24,066 nucleotides of DNA from Candidatus Rifleibacteriota bacterium. GTDB taxonomy: Bacteria; UBP17; UBA6191; JACPRK01. Of the stretch, positions 1 to 8,863 are shown piece by piece; within the stretch, counting starts at the first letter, position 1; every line of letters begins with the position of its first letter. The DNA lies in NCBI GenBank assembly GCA_016213865.1, contig JACQZL010000347.1:1-24066 (forward strand), given 5' to 3'. The notes under the pieces were generated by a model that searched no databases, had not been told where the DNA came from, and was given only the letters and a program-made list of their open reading frames with translations. A program made the translations under genes and the position numbers.

Positions 1-53
1 CCGGTCCTACTACGCCTTGTCTTGGCTTGATCCAGTTATCTCTACACAGTCGC

Positions 54-2516
54 TTAGCGCCCTCGCCGGGGCTCCGGATTTCGCCGATGGAACTCCTGCA
101 GCGCCGGGGGAAGGTCCGAGATCTCCAGGTCCCGGTGGGTGCCGACCATCACCGCCGCCTCCAGGGTGCTACGCAGCTCCGTCACGTTGCCTCTCCAGGG
201 AAACCGCTGCAGCAGTGCCAGCGCGGGCGCCGAGACGGCCCGCAGCGTCTTCTGGAACTTGCGGTTGAAGTGCGAAAGCCACATCTGGGCCATCGCCGCC
301 ACGTCGGCCGGCCGCTCCAGGAGCGGCCTCAAGTGCAGGTGTACCGCCCGGATGCGGCTGTAGTACAGGTCCCGGTCGAAGGCCCCCTGCAGCACCAGCT
401 CCTCGAGGTCCCGCGAGGTCGTCACGATGACCTTCACGTCCGCCGGCAGCTCGTCGTCCGAGCCGAGCCGGGCGAACTTGTGGTGCGCCAACAGGTGGTC
501 GAGGCGCTGCTGGGCAGACAACGTCAGGCCTTCCACGTCCTCCACCAGGAGGATGCCCGCGGCGGACCGGTCCACGTAGCCCTGGTGATGGGTGCCGCCC
601 CTGGCCCGCTGCTCCACCCAGCCGAAGAGGCGCTGCTCGCACTCCTCGGGCCGGCACGCGCTGGCGTCGAAGTGGACGAACGGCCGCTTGGCGCGGTCCG
701 AGAGACCGTGGATGGCCGCCGCCAGGGTCTTCTTGCCCGTTCCCGGCTCTCCGGTGATGAGGAGGACGTCGAAGAAGCGCGCGACCTGACGCGCCTTGGC
801 GAAGAGCTCGACCGATTCGGGCGACGCACCGACGAGCCCGGGAATGCTGGCTGGCCCCCCGGCTCCCGGGCCGGCGGGTCCGGCCAGGGGCGGCCGGTAC
901 CCTGCCTCGATCGCCGGCAACCTGGGCGGCCGGATTGGAATGGAGGCGAGGGACTCCCCGCTGAGGCGCAGCTCCGGCTCGTCGGAATCGGAGAGCTGCA
1001 GGACCGGCTCGGGTCCCGAGAAGGCGGCCGGATCGAGCGAATCCTCGTGCCTGCGTGCGAGCGCTCCGGCGTGCGAGATGTCTCCCTCCCAGACCCCCGG
1101 GGCCGGCGGCGCGCCAGGGAGCGGCGGGGCGGCCGGAATGGCATCGAGGGCGTCGGGGCCGGACAGGCTGAAGGGGTCGAGCAGCTCCTCGGGTTCCGCT
1201 GGCACCAAGGGCTCCATTGATTCCGGTGCGGGCCGTACGCCGAAAGGCGTGACCGGCATGGGGCGCTCCGTTCTCGCGGGGCCCAGGACGGAATCCGCCG
1301 GCTCCTCGGGCTCCAGCTCTTCGAGCCGTGCCTGCGCCTCTCGCAGCTTGCGGTTGGAGACCTTGAGTTGCTCGGCCGTCTTCAGAAAGCGCTGGTGCTG
1401 CTCAGCGAGCTGCGACGCCAGCCGCTGGCGCTCCAGCGCCTGGGACGCCCAGCGGGCGAGGATCTCGAACAGCAGCATGGTGCGCTGGGTGAAACCGACC
1501 TCGTTGCGGCACCCGTCGCAGTACAGCACCCCCAGGATCCAGTCCGCGACCTTGAGCGGCGAGCCGATGGCCTCCTGCAACACGCGGCTCAGCGAGCGCT
1601 GAGCGCCGGGCCCCGCGTCGCCCTCGAGCTGACGACTGGTGGTCGTTTCCTCCACCGCCACGACCCGGTCGATCAGTTCGCGCACGTAGCTCTGCTGAGT
1701 CTCGCCGTCGAGATCGCAACCGTCCGCGGTGCGGGCCACTCGGACCTGCCAGTCTCCCGCGGCGCCTATGCGGGTCGAGCGAACCAGCAGGAACCCCCGC
1801 CGCGCGCGCAGCAGGCTGATGGCCCGGTCCACCAGGGCCTGGAGGCCGTGTTCGAGCTCCTCGGGGCGCCCGAGCAACATGGTGCCCGTCTCGTGAAGCG
1901 CCTGCAGGTCTTCCAGCGTTGCCCCGACCGCGGCGGTGACGGGGCTCCCGGCCGCCGGGCTCCGAGGGGCCGCCCGCGGTTCCTGGACCGGAGCCGCTGG
2001 AGCGATCGGCACCACGACCGGCGTGCCGTCGGCCGGGCTGATCGCCTCGCGGATGGCCTGCAAGAGGATCCTCGACGTGACTGGCGGGGCCGGCATCGCC
2101 ACCTGCGGGGCAACGGGTGCCGCAGCGGCCGCGGGAGGCGAAGGGGGCTGCGGTGGCGGCGCGGACTCCTGAGGCGGTGGGACCGCCGGCATGTTGGCGA
2201 GGACCTGGGCCGTCAGGTCGGCGTCCTTGCGCGTCAGGAAGAGGAAGTCCGCCACTCCCGCCACGTTGAGGACATCCCCGTGGTCCAGAGGGCCGCGGGC
2301 GACTCGCTGGCCGTTGACGAAGACGAAGTTGGTGCTGTTGAGGTCCTCGACGAAGAAGCCCGTCGCCTCCGAGACGATCCGGGCATGCCTGCGGGAGACC
2401 TGGCCGTCACGGATGACGATCTGGCTCTCCGGGAGGCGACCGATCAGGATGGGAAAGCGATCGAAGCGGTACTCCTGGACGATCGCCCGGGCGACGATGT
2501 GGAGCAGGAAGGGCAT
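54..2516 (-). CDS. FHA-GAF-AAA(sigma-54-activator-like) regulatory protein, GAFTGA missing
   Basis: Likely a cytosolic signalling protein that reads phosphothreonine partners through an FHA domain (about residues 20-95; GR, SRRHARI and N-S-T-N motifs visible). A proline/alanine-rich linker follows, then a GAF domain (about 205-365), a short coiled coil (362-405), an acidic/proline-rich linker and an AAA+ domain (about 565-800). The AAA part resembles NtrC-type activators: Walker A GEPGTGKK near residue 589, RDLYYSRI, and PWRGNVTELRS. The L1 loop GAFTGA that contacts sigma-54 is absent (LFGWVEQRARGG occupies that stretch), Walker B reads LLVEDV instead of LFLDEI, and no C-terminal helix-turn-helix follows. 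I infer it is not an ordinary sigma-54 activator. Start: ATG at 2516 places FHA at the N-terminus with GGAG 11 bases upstream; a GTG at 2567 would add 17 residues. It is followed by the window edge. Confidence 0.9.
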   Translation of the reverse strand: MPFLLHIVARAIVQEYRFDRFPILIGRLPESQIVIRDGQVSRRHARIVSEATGFFVEDLNSTNFVFVNGQRVARGPLDHGDVLNVAGVADFLFLTRKDADLTAQVLANMPAVPPPQESAPPPQPPSPPAAAAAPVAPQVAMPAPPVTSRILLQAIREAISPADGTPVVVPIAPAAPVQEPRAAPRSPAAGSPVTAAVGATLEDLQALHETGTMLLGRPEELEHGLQALVDRAISLLRARRGFLLVRSTRIGAAGDWQVRVARTADGCDLDGETQQSYVRELIDRVVAVEETTTSRQLEGDAGPGAQRSLSRVLQEAIGSPLKVADWILGVLYCDGCRNEVGFTQRTMLLFEILARWASQALERQRLASQLAEQHQRFLKTAEQLKVSNRKLREAQARLEELEPEEPADSVLGPARTERPMPVTPFGVRPAPESMEPLVPAEPEELLDPFSLSGPDALDAIPAAPPLPGAPPAPGVWEGDISHAGALARRHEDSLDPAAFSGPEPVLQLSDSDEPELRLSGESLASIPIRPPRLPAIEAGYRPPLAGPAGPGAGGPASIPGLVGASPESVELFAKARQVARFFDVLLITGEPGTGKKTLAAAIHGLSDRAKRPFVHFDASACRPEECEQRLFGWVEQRARGGTHHQGYVDRSAAGILLVEDVEGLTLSAQQRLDHLLAHHKFARLGSDDELPADVKVIVTTSRDLEELVLQGAFDRDLYYSRIRAVHLHLRPLLERPADVAAMAQMWLSHFNRKFQKTLRAVSAPALALLQRFPWRGNVTELRSTLEAAVMVGTHRDLEISDLPPALQEFHRRNPEPRRGR

Positions 2517-2594
2517 GGCGGGACGGGCTCCGGCACGGGCAGCTAGCCTGTCTACAACCATTGCCACGAGCGGAGGGAAACGTCAACCGTGAAC

Positions 2595-2614
2595 CGCGGT
2601 GATTCGTCACCGTG
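2595..2614. repeat. Small inverted repeat with TTCG loop between pseudopilin and FHA genes
   Basis: Arms CGGTGA (2597-2602) and TCACCG (2607-2612) flank a TTCG tetraloop, extendable by two pairs (one G-T). It lies in the spacer between the pseudopilin stop (2695) and the FHA gene start. It could attenuate or separate the two minus-strand transcripts. There is no T-run, so a terminator call is not justified. Confidence 0.4.
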
Positions 2615-2694
2615 CCGCTGGAACAGGGACCTCGCGGCCCTTCGTGCCCTGGTGGTTTCCCTCTGCCCGCCTCGCTGCCCCCTCCGGCAGCGAC

Positions 2695-3327
2695 TTACTC
2701 GGAGTTCCAGTTGGGCTGGCGCAGCCGAGCGAGTACTGCCGGAAGCGCGACGGCGGTGCGGAGATCGAGGGCGTCGTTCAGCTGCGCCATGTCCAGATGG
2801 ATGCGAATCAGGACGATCCGCGGCAGCTCGCGGCTGATCTGCTGGACCGGATCGAAGCGGTGGATCCGGGGCAGCTCTTCCTTCTCGGGATCGGCCTCGG
2901 CCTGCACGTAGGCCGTGAACACCTCCGGGTCGCACTTCTGGACGGTGAACATCAGGCTCGGCTTGTCGAGGTTCTCTGCCCGGAGCACCGACACGTCGTT
3001 TTCGCCTGCCTTCACCGAGAAGGTGACGGTGTCGAACTCGGGCTTCTCGCCGGTGTACTCGTGGCTCTCCTCCTCGGCCGCGGAACCGGTGCGGAACTTG
3101 CGAAAGCGTAGCTCGTCCGGCTTGACCGAGAGGATCGCGTCGGCCTGCCGGAGCTCGCGGACCATCCGCTCGAGCTGGACGTTGGCCACCTTGTTGAGGG
3201 TCTCCTTGTCCTCGGCCCTGGCCGATGTGCGGACGAGCCCGAAGTAGATGAAGTAGATGACGCCTATCAGCATCATCCCGACGCCGGTGGCGACGGACAG
3301 CTCGATGAGCGTGAACCCTCGCTTCAT
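2695..3327 (-). CDS. Type IV pilin-like pseudopilin (GspJ/PilW-like)
   Basis: A 210-residue protein with a textbook class III signal: MKRG, then FTLIE (cleavage after Gly4, Glu at mature position 5), followed by a single hydrophobic helix to about residue 30 and a soluble C-terminal domain. The segment LERMVRELRQADAIL after the helix is typical of the GspJ/PilW minor pseudopilins that cap type II secretion or type IV pilus fibres. The family role is to be inserted in the inner membrane, cleaved by prepilin peptidase and assembled. The start ATG (3327-3325) overlaps the TGA of the upstream gene in ATGA, so the two are translationally coupled; AGGGGG lies just before it. No secretin, ATPase or major pilin gene is in the window, so which system it serves is unknown. 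The exact subfamily is inferred. Confidence 0.85.
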   Translation of the reverse strand: MKRGFTLIELSVATGVGMMLIGVIYFIYFGLVRTSARAEDKETLNKVANVQLERMVRELRQADAILSVKPDELRFRKFRTGSAAEEESHEYTGEKPEFDTVTFSVKAGENDVSVLRAENLDKPSLMFTVQKCDPEVFTAYVQAEADPEKEELPRIHRFDPVQQISRELPRIVLIRIHLDMAQLNDALDLRTAVALPAVLARLRQPNWNSE

Positions 3328-4319
3328 TGCCCCCTGTCGGACATGATGGCCGACACCTCCACGGCGCGGTTGCGCGTGATCTTGCTGTTGATGACCACCG
3401 TTACCGTGACCTTCTGCAGGACGATCCCCGGCGAGCTCGGATCGGTCAGCTCCTGCACTCGAGTGACCCTGCGAAACGGGACGTGGTCGTCCGAGTAGAG
3501 CTCGTAGTCGCAGCCGTAGTACCGCTTGTAGTTACGGCGGAACTTGTCCTGGACAGTCTCCGGGAGCTGGGTGCGCTCGGTCATCACGTCGCTGAAATTG
3601 GCATAGAAGACCTTCTCGCTCTGCCCCCACTTGGCCAGGGGCCCGAACTCGTCGACGAAGATGTTGTCGGTGAGGCGCGTGCCCTTGACGTAGACCTCCC
3701 AGTCCGGCTTGAGTTGCCTTGCAGGGATCAGACGAAGCTCCTCGAGCCGTTCGCGCGCCAGATTGTAGGCCAGGATGTACTCGCGGTTCTTGGTCGCGCC
3801 CATGTAGCCGGTGCGAATCACCTCGAGGAACGGGGTGACGACGATCCCGAGCAGCACCATTGCCAGGATGATGCTGATGAACGTGAACCCTCCGGACCCT
3901 CGCCGCATCGAGCGCGCCATCAGGCAGATACCCGTCAGCGTGACGAGGATGCTGGCCGCCACGGCCGCCGCGAGGAAGCCCCACGAGAGCCCGAACATGC
4001 ACAGCGCCGAGCACCAGATCGAGATCAGCAGCACCTCGACCCACATGTAGCGAGACGAAAACGGTGCGCCACAATGACGGCACCGGCCTCTGAGGGCCAG
4101 GTACGACAGGACCGGCACCAGGTCGGGGACGCCCAGGGTCGCGCGGCATGCGGGGCAATGAGAGCGAGGGAAGACAATCGACTGCCCTCGCGGGATGCGC
4201 CAGATGCAGACATTGACGAAACTGCCCAGCAGTCCCGCGAACATCGCCACGAACGGCAACTGCAACCCCAGGGGCAGATCCGCGAAGGCGGCCAGCGGGG
4301 CCAGGATCTCGTCGAGCAT
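3324..4319 (-). CDS. Fusion of prepilin-peptidase N-terminal (A24_N) domain to a pseudopilin
   Basis: 331 residues, continuous frame. Residues about 20-130 match the N-terminal cytoplasmic/methylase domain of type IV prepilin peptidases: GSFVNVCIWRIPRG, the paired cysteines C55/C58 and C80/C83, then SRYMWVEVL and two hydrophobic helices. Where the peptidase would continue with its first catalytic Asp, the sequence changes at about residue 134 to MARSMRRGSGG followed by FTFIS and a hydrophobic helix, which is a prepilin-like signal. A 150-residue GspI/PilV-like soluble domain follows (NLARERLEELR). Both catalytic Asp motifs of A24 peptidases are absent, so I infer it is not a working peptidase. 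The pilin signal has Ser at mature position 5 instead of Glu. Start: ATG 4319 is the first Met of the domain, 8 bases after the M50 stop. An internal start at 3920 or 3908 would give a free pseudopilin but has no visible ribosome site. Confidence 0.85.
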   Translation of the reverse strand: MLDEILAPLAAFADLPLGLQLPFVAMFAGLLGSFVNVCIWRIPRGQSIVFPRSHCPACRATLGVPDLVPVLSYLALRGRCRHCGAPFSSRYMWVEVLLISIWCSALCMFGLSWGFLAAAVAASILVTLTGICLMARSMRRGSGGFTFISIILAMVLLGIVVTPFLEVIRTGYMGATKNREYILAYNLARERLEELRLIPARQLKPDWEVYVKGTRLTDNIFVDEFGPLAKWGQSEKVFYANFSDVMTERTQLPETVQDKFRRNYKRYYGCDYELYSDDHVPFRRVTRVQELTDPSSPGIVLQKVTVTVVINSKITRNRAVEVSAIMSDRGQ

Positions 4320-4327
4320 CTGGGCGA

Positions 4328-5038
4328 TCAGGCCCCCGCCAGCCGCAGCACGAACTGGCTGACCAGACGGAAGAACGGTTCGAGGAATCCGCCCAGCAGC
4401 AGTACCAGCCCCACCAGCGAGAGCATCGTCTGGTTCTGGTAGTACCAGGTCCGTTGCCTCGGGTCGAGAACGCTCTCGAGCAGGTGAGAACCGTCGAGCG
4501 GCGGGATCGGGATCAGGTTGAAGACGGCCAGGATCGCGTTCATCACGGCCCCGATCGCCAGGAACAGCCGCAGGAGGTCGCCGGCCACGCCTGCCGCACC
4601 CGGGATCGCCAGCACCGGCAAGGCCGACGCGAACCGCAGGGCCGCGAGACACAGGGCACAGAGCAGCAGGTTCATGAGCGGGCCGGCCAGGGCCACCAGT
4701 ACCTGATCGCGCCGGGGATGGCGGAACCTGGCCGGATTGACCGGCACCGGCTTGGCGAAACCGAACTGCACGCTCAGAATCAGCAGCGTCCCGATCGGGT
4801 CGAGATGACGCAACGGGTTGAGCGACAACCGGCCCTGGGCGCGAGCAGTCGAATCACCCAGCCAGGTCGCCACGGCGGCATGGCCGAACTCGTGAAGCGT
4901 GATGGCCACCAGGAAGACCACGATGTTGCCCACGAAGAGGACGGCGGCGTCGATCAGGGAGACGTATCTCTGCGCATCGGTCAGAAATCGCCACAACAGG
5001 AAAACTGCAATCAGCGTGATGAGGCTTCGCCGGTCCAT
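4328..5038 (-). CDS. M50 family site-2-type membrane metalloprotease
   Basis: 236-residue integral membrane protein with the zinc motif HEFGH (H49, E50, H53) in a hydrophobic helix, and the distal ligand motif NLIPIPPLDG (D182) in another helix. This is the S2P/SpoIVFB-like topology of compact M50B proteases without a PDZ domain; the length suits that group. The family cuts transmembrane segments of anti-sigma factors or other membrane proteins. The start is ATG 5038; a GTG three bases upstream is also possible. Its stop is 8 bases before the start of the prepilin-peptidase/pseudopilin fusion, implying co-transcription. The substrate is unknown; the neighbouring pseudopilins are candidates only by position. 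Confidence 0.93.
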   Translation of the reverse strand: MDRRSLITLIAVFLLWRFLTDAQRYVSLIDAAVLFVGNIVVFLVAITLHEFGHAAVATWLGDSTARAQGRLSLNPLRHLDPIGTLLILSVQFGFAKPVPVNPARFRHPRRDQVLVALAGPLMNLLLCALCLAALRFASALPVLAIPGAAGVAGDLLRLFLAIGAVMNAILAVFNLIPIPPLDGSHLLESVLDPRQRTWYYQNQTMLSLVGLVLLLGGFLEPFFRLVSQFVLRLAGA

Positions 5039-5099
5039 CACTTTCAGTCTACCACCCGGGCGTGGAGCCGACTACGGCCAACAGGTGCCGGGCCCATCG

Positions 5100-5116
5100 G
5101 GCGGCTCTCAGCCGCC
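5100..5116. repeat. Hairpin overlapping stop of hybrid kinase gene
   Basis: GGCGGCT (5100-5106) and AGCCGCC (5110-5116) pair perfectly around a 3-base loop, and the TGA of the hybrid kinase (5110-5108) lies inside. No T-run follows on the minus strand, so it may be an mRNA-end structure or weak attenuator ahead of the M50 gene rather than a true terminator. Confidence 0.35.
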
Positions 5117-8100
5117 GTTCAGGATCTCGCGCACCTTCTCCCTGAGGGTTACGGCCGTCACCGGCTTGGCCAGGAACTGGATGCCCGACTCGGGGACGCC
5201 ATAGCGTGCCAGGGCCTCGTCCGGGTAGCCCGACGTCAGGAGCAACCGGATTCCGGGCCGGAGCGAGGCCAGGCTGGTTGCGACCTCGGTCCCGCCCAGT
5301 CCGGGCATCACGACGTCACTGATCGCGAGCTGGATCGGTTCGAGGTAGCTGCGACACAGATCGAGGGCGCACTGCCCACCGGCGGCTTCCAGGACCTCGT
5401 AGCCCTCCGATTCCAGGGCTCGCCGAAAGAACCTCCGCACCGAGTCGTCATCGTCCACCACCAGGATTGTCGTGCGCCCCGCCGGTCTGGGGTGGGCGGC
5501 GGAGGTCGCGGCGTGGTGGCCTTCCTTGGCCAGTTGCGCGGCCGTGGCGACGGGCAGCAACACGGAGAATCGGCTTCCCTGGCCGAGCACGGTCTCGACC
5601 CGCACCGCCCCACCGCTCTGGCGCGCGATACCGTCGACCGTGGCCAAACCCAGCCCCGTGCCCTTGCCTTTCTCCTTGGTCGTGAAGAAGGGCTCGAAGA
5701 CCCTCAGCCGGGTCTCCTCGTCCATGCCGGCCCCGGTGTCGGCGACTGTCAGCTCCACGTACCGGCCCGGGTCGAGGCCTTCGCGGTGATCTGCAGGCCC
5801 AAGCTCGACGTTCGCGGTCGAGATGATGAGGCGCCCGCCGCGTGGCATCGCGTCCCTGGCGTTCACGCACAGGTTGAGCACCACCTGGTCCATCTGCCCC
5901 GCGTCCACGTGGACCGGTGCCAGGTCCGGTGCCAGCCGGGTCTCGACGACGATGTCCTCGCCGATGAGTCGCCGCAGCATCTTCTGGAACTCCTCGAGAT
6001 GCGAGTTGAGCGCCAGGACCTGCGGATTGAGCAACTGCTTGCGGCTGAAGGCGAGGAGCTGACGGGTGAGAGCGGCCGCCCGCTCGGCGGTCGTCGCGAT
6101 CACCCCGGCGTCCTCGAGGATTGGCGAGTCGGGAGAGCACTCTTCGACGATGAAGTGCGTGTGCCCCGAGATGATCGTCAGGAGGTTGTTGAAGTCGTGG
6201 GCAACCCCGCCGGCGAGCTGGCCGAAGGCCTCCATCTTCTGGGCTTGCCGGAGCTGGGTCTCGCTTCGCTCCAGGTCCGCTCGGGTGCGGAACCGTTCGA
6301 TGCCCACGGCGACGGATCGGGCGATCGACGCCAGGGCCCGCTGGACGGTGCCGGTCAACGGCCTCCTGGCGAAGAGCGCGATGACGCCGACCAGGCGATC
6401 GTCGGAGATGAGGGGATGTCCCGCGAACGAGACCATCCCTTCGCGAGCGGCCCAGGCCCGGTCCGATACCTGCTCGTCCGTGAGGACGTCGTTGGTCAGA
6501 TGGGGCCGTCGCTCCTGCGCGATCCGGCCGATCTTGAACGTTCCCAGCTTCACGCGGGAGTGGGCCCCGTCCAGGTGCGTGTAGAGGCCAGCGCTGGCCT
6601 GCAACTCCAACGTCTGACCCGCGGCGTCGACCGTCCAGATGCGGGCAAAGGCGGCATCCAGGTTGCGGACGACTGCTTCGCAACAGCCCTGCAGCGCCTG
6701 GCACAGATTCCCTCCCTGAGCAATGGACGCGCTTACCTCGCCGGCCAGCGCCGCGACCTGGCTGCGCTCCAACAACGCTTCCTCCGAACGATGCTGACTG
6801 ATGAAGAGCCCCAGGGTCCGCCCGACGGTCCCCAGCAGATCCAGCAGGTCCGAGTCGACCCGGAGCTCCTCGCCGAAGAAGAGCTCGAAAACGCCGTCGG
6901 ACTGCTGGCCGCTCGAAACTGGGACGCCGATCGCGCTTCGAAGGCCGGCGGCTCGCGCGCAACGGACCCGGGGACACCTCTCGTCCAGAGTCACATCGGA
7001 GATCCAGATAGGCCGCCCGTCGCCCCAGACGCGCCCGGGCAGGCCCTGGTGCTTCTGGAAGGTCACGGCCTTGCACCCCTCGTGAACCGAGGTCGCGTCA
7101 GCCAGCCGGCAGCAGACTTCGCTCACGAACAGCTCGGTGCCGTTCTCGGCCACGCTCCAGTAGGTCGAAGTGACGGCCCCCAGGCCCTGCATCAGGGCCT
7201 CGAGCGTCTTGCGGATCCCGTCGTTCGATCCCACGGCGGAAGCCAACCCGAGAGAGACCGCGTGCTGCATCGACAGCCTCAACTCGGCGCGTTTCCTCTG
7301 GCCGATGTCCAGAAAGACCCCCTGCACCATCGGCCGGCCGTCGGGCATGAGCCCTATGACCCGCCCCTCGTCCCGGATCCACAGCCATGTGCCCTCGCGA
7401 TGCTGCAACCGGTACTCGGCCTCGAAGACGTCCCCGACGCCGTCCAGAGAAGCCACACGCCTCGAGACCTCGGCCCGGTCTCGCGGGTGAATGCGGCCCG
7501 GCCAAGGGCCGTTCGACCCTCCCCATTCGGCCTGCGAAAAGCCGATCAGGGCCTCGATCTGCGGGCTGACATAGAGGACATCCATGGTCTGCCCCACGGC
7601 CGTCACATAGGTAACCGCAGGCAACTGCTCCACCAGGAACCGATACTTCTTCTCGGCCTCGCGCCGGTCCGCATCGAGGCGAGCCGTTTCGCACGCCGTG
7701 GCCAGTCCCGCTCCGAGAGCCAGCGCCAGCCGGCCATCCGTGGGCCCGAACTCCGCGCCGGCGGCCGGGCGGCAGAACCAGAGAAGACCGTAGACGTGGC
7801 TGGCCGTTGCGACCGGGGCCGCCATGAAAGGCCCGGCGGGGAACAGCGGCATCTCCGTTCCCGATGGCGGCACCGCGGCCGCGCGGGCTGGCAGCCTGAC
7901 CAGAGAGCGCCCGGCAGCGAGCCGCCCCAGCAGGCCACCGGGTTCGAGCTCGGCCGCAAGCTCCGGGGAGCCCGGGTCGATGCCCGCGGCGGCCACCAGC
8001 GGCGGGCGTACGTCAAGAACCGCCACTCCGGCACAGCACGCGCCCATCAGCGTACGTGCGCTGCGGACCAGATCCTGGAGCCCGCCGTGGCAACCGAGCT

Positions 8101-8623
8101 GGAGGTCCAGTGCTCGGATCGACTCCAGCAGATCCAGCAGGCCGAGCAGCCGTTCCTCGAAGTCGCCCACGGCCGGGGGCCTGCACTCGGTGTCCGGACT
8201 GCAGCCCAGGGGCGCGGGTGCCGGGACTGGATCCTCTTTTGGACTCGAGTGACGCGATTCCTCCAGGCAGACCCTCATCACGTCCAGGATCTCGGCTGCG
8301 GGTTGGCCCTTGAACACGATGCGAGACACTCCGCAGTCGGCGGCGATCCGGGCCGCCTCGTGCTCCTTGTAGCTGGCCGTCCAGAAGACCACCGGGGTCC
8401 GGGCCACCGACGGATCGCGCCGCAGTTCGCGTACGAATTCGGCCCCACCCATCTCCGGCATCACCAGGTCGCACAGCACCAGGTCCGGGTGTTCGGCACG
8501 AGCGGTCTCCAGCCCTTCCCGGCCGTTGCTCGCCTCGAGGACCCGAACACCGGAGGCCGCCAGCGGACTGGCGATCAGCAGCCTGTTGTAGGCCTGGTCG
8601 TCGATGATCAGGATCTTGTGCAT
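5108..8623 (-). CDS. Hybrid sensor histidine kinase, REC-GAF-PAS-GAF-GAF-HisKA-HATPase-REC
   Basis: 1171 residues, soluble (no membrane helices seen). An N-terminal receiver (1-120) has D52 in LVLCDLVMP, with KG rather than the usual KP at K105. Then come GAF (about 155-320), PAS with PAC (about 325-445, ending [16 protein letters not shown]), and two more GAF domains (about 455-620 and 630-790). HisKA follows with [11 protein letters not shown] (His near 808), then HATPase with DTGAGMDEE and GTGLGLATV, and a C-terminal receiver (about 1048-1171, AISDVVMPG). The family autophosphorylates on His and relays to its own or a partner receiver. There is no DNA-binding output, so signal must leave through protein contacts or a separate phosphotransfer protein. 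Start: ATG 8623 has GGGTGG 6 bases upstream and begins directly at the receiver. The frame stays open upstream, but that stretch overlaps pmbA antisense. The M50 gene follows 69 bases downstream. Confidence 0.93.
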   Translation of the reverse strand: MHKILIIDDQAYNRLLIASPLAASGVRVLEASNGREGLETARAEHPDLVLCDLVMPEMGGAEFVRELRRDPSVARTPVVFWTASYKEHEAARIAADCGVSRIVFKGQPAAEILDVMRVCLEESRHSSPKEDPVPAPAPLGCSPDTECRPPAVGDFEERLLGLLDLLESIRALDLQLGCHGGLQDLVRSARTLMGACCAGVAVLDVRPPLVAAAGIDPGSPELAAELEPGGLLGRLAAGRSLVRLPARAAAVPPSGTEMPLFPAGPFMAAPVATASHVYGLLWFCRPAAGAEFGPTDGRLALALGAGLATACETARLDADRREAEKKYRFLVEQLPAVTYVTAVGQTMDVLYVSPQIEALIGFSQAEWGGSNGPWPGRIHPRDRAEVSRRVASLDGVGDVFEAEYRLQHREGTWLWIRDEGRVIGLMPDGRPMVQGVFLDIGQRKRAELRLSMQHAVSLGLASAVGSNDGIRKTLEALMQGLGAVTSTYWSVAENGTELFVSEVCCRLADATSVHEGCKAVTFQKHQGLPGRVWGDGRPIWISDVTLDERCPRVRCARAAGLRSAIGVPVSSGQQSDGVFELFFGEELRVDSDLLDLLGTVGRTLGLFISQHRSEEALLERSQVAALAGEVSASIAQGGNLCQALQGCCEAVVRNLDAAFARIWTVDAAGQTLELQASAGLYTHLDGAHSRVKLGTFKIGRIAQERRPHLTNDVLTDEQVSDRAWAAREGMVSFAGHPLISDDRLVGVIALFARRPLTGTVQRALASIARSVAVGIERFRTRADLERSETQLRQAQKMEAFGQLAGGVAHDFNNLLTIISGHTHFIVEECSPDSPILEDAGVIATTAERAAALTRQLLAFSRKQLLNPQVLALNSHLEEFQKMLRRLIGEDIVVETRLAPDLAPVHVDAGQMDQVVLNLCVNARDAMPRGGRLIISTANVELGPADHREGLDPGRYVELTVADTGAGMDEETRLRVFEPFFTTKEKGKGTGLGLATVDGIARQSGGAVRVETVLGQGSRFSVLLPVATAAQLAKEGHHAATSAAHPRPAGRTTILVVDDDDSVRRFFRRALESEGYEVLEAAGGQCALDLCRSYLEPIQLAISDVVMPGLGGTEVATSLASLRPGIRLLLTSGYPDEALARYGVPESGIQFLAKPVTAVTLREKVREILNGG

Positions 8624-8863
8624 CCGGTACCACCCTTCGCCCGGCGCAATGCGCGGCTGTCGCAGGCCCAACGGCAGAGACGCCCAGAACCTCCGTCGGC
8701 CCGGCTTGAACGGTCGGCTGCCCCACCTGCTGCACGACAAACCCGGGTCTTCTGCACCGATGTCCAGCCTACCACACTTGCCACTGCCCCCCGGCAAAGG
8801 GTGACTATAGGTGGATCTCGGGGGCCGGCTGTCGGATGATTCCATTCGAGGACCTCGACAGCC
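8624..8863. promoter_or_regulatory. Divergent intergenic region, hybrid kinase / pmbA
   Basis: 240 bases between two divergent starts must contain promoters in both directions. A possible plus-strand element is TTGCCA near 8779 with TATAGG about 20 bases further on. The match is poor and the spacing is not ideal, so I do not place a promoter firmly. No clear operator palindrome was seen. Confidence 0.35.

Noticed and set aside
54..2516. Calling this gene a sigma-54-dependent transcriptional activator
   Set aside because: No GAFTGA loop and no helix-turn-helix.
27..2546. Plus-strand open frames opposite the FHA-GAF-AAA gene
   Set aside because: Shadow frames with Arg/Gly-rich translations; conserved motifs are all on the minus strand.
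3324..4319. Calling this gene an active prepilin peptidase
   Set aside because: Only the N-terminal cysteine domain is present; both catalytic aspartate motifs are missing and a pilin domain replaces them.
4454..8839. Very long plus-strand open frame opposite the hybrid kinase
   Set aside because: The translation is Arg/Gln/His/Asp-rich with no domains, and the minus strand has clear REC, GAF, PAS and kinase motifs; it is a GC-rich antisense shadow.
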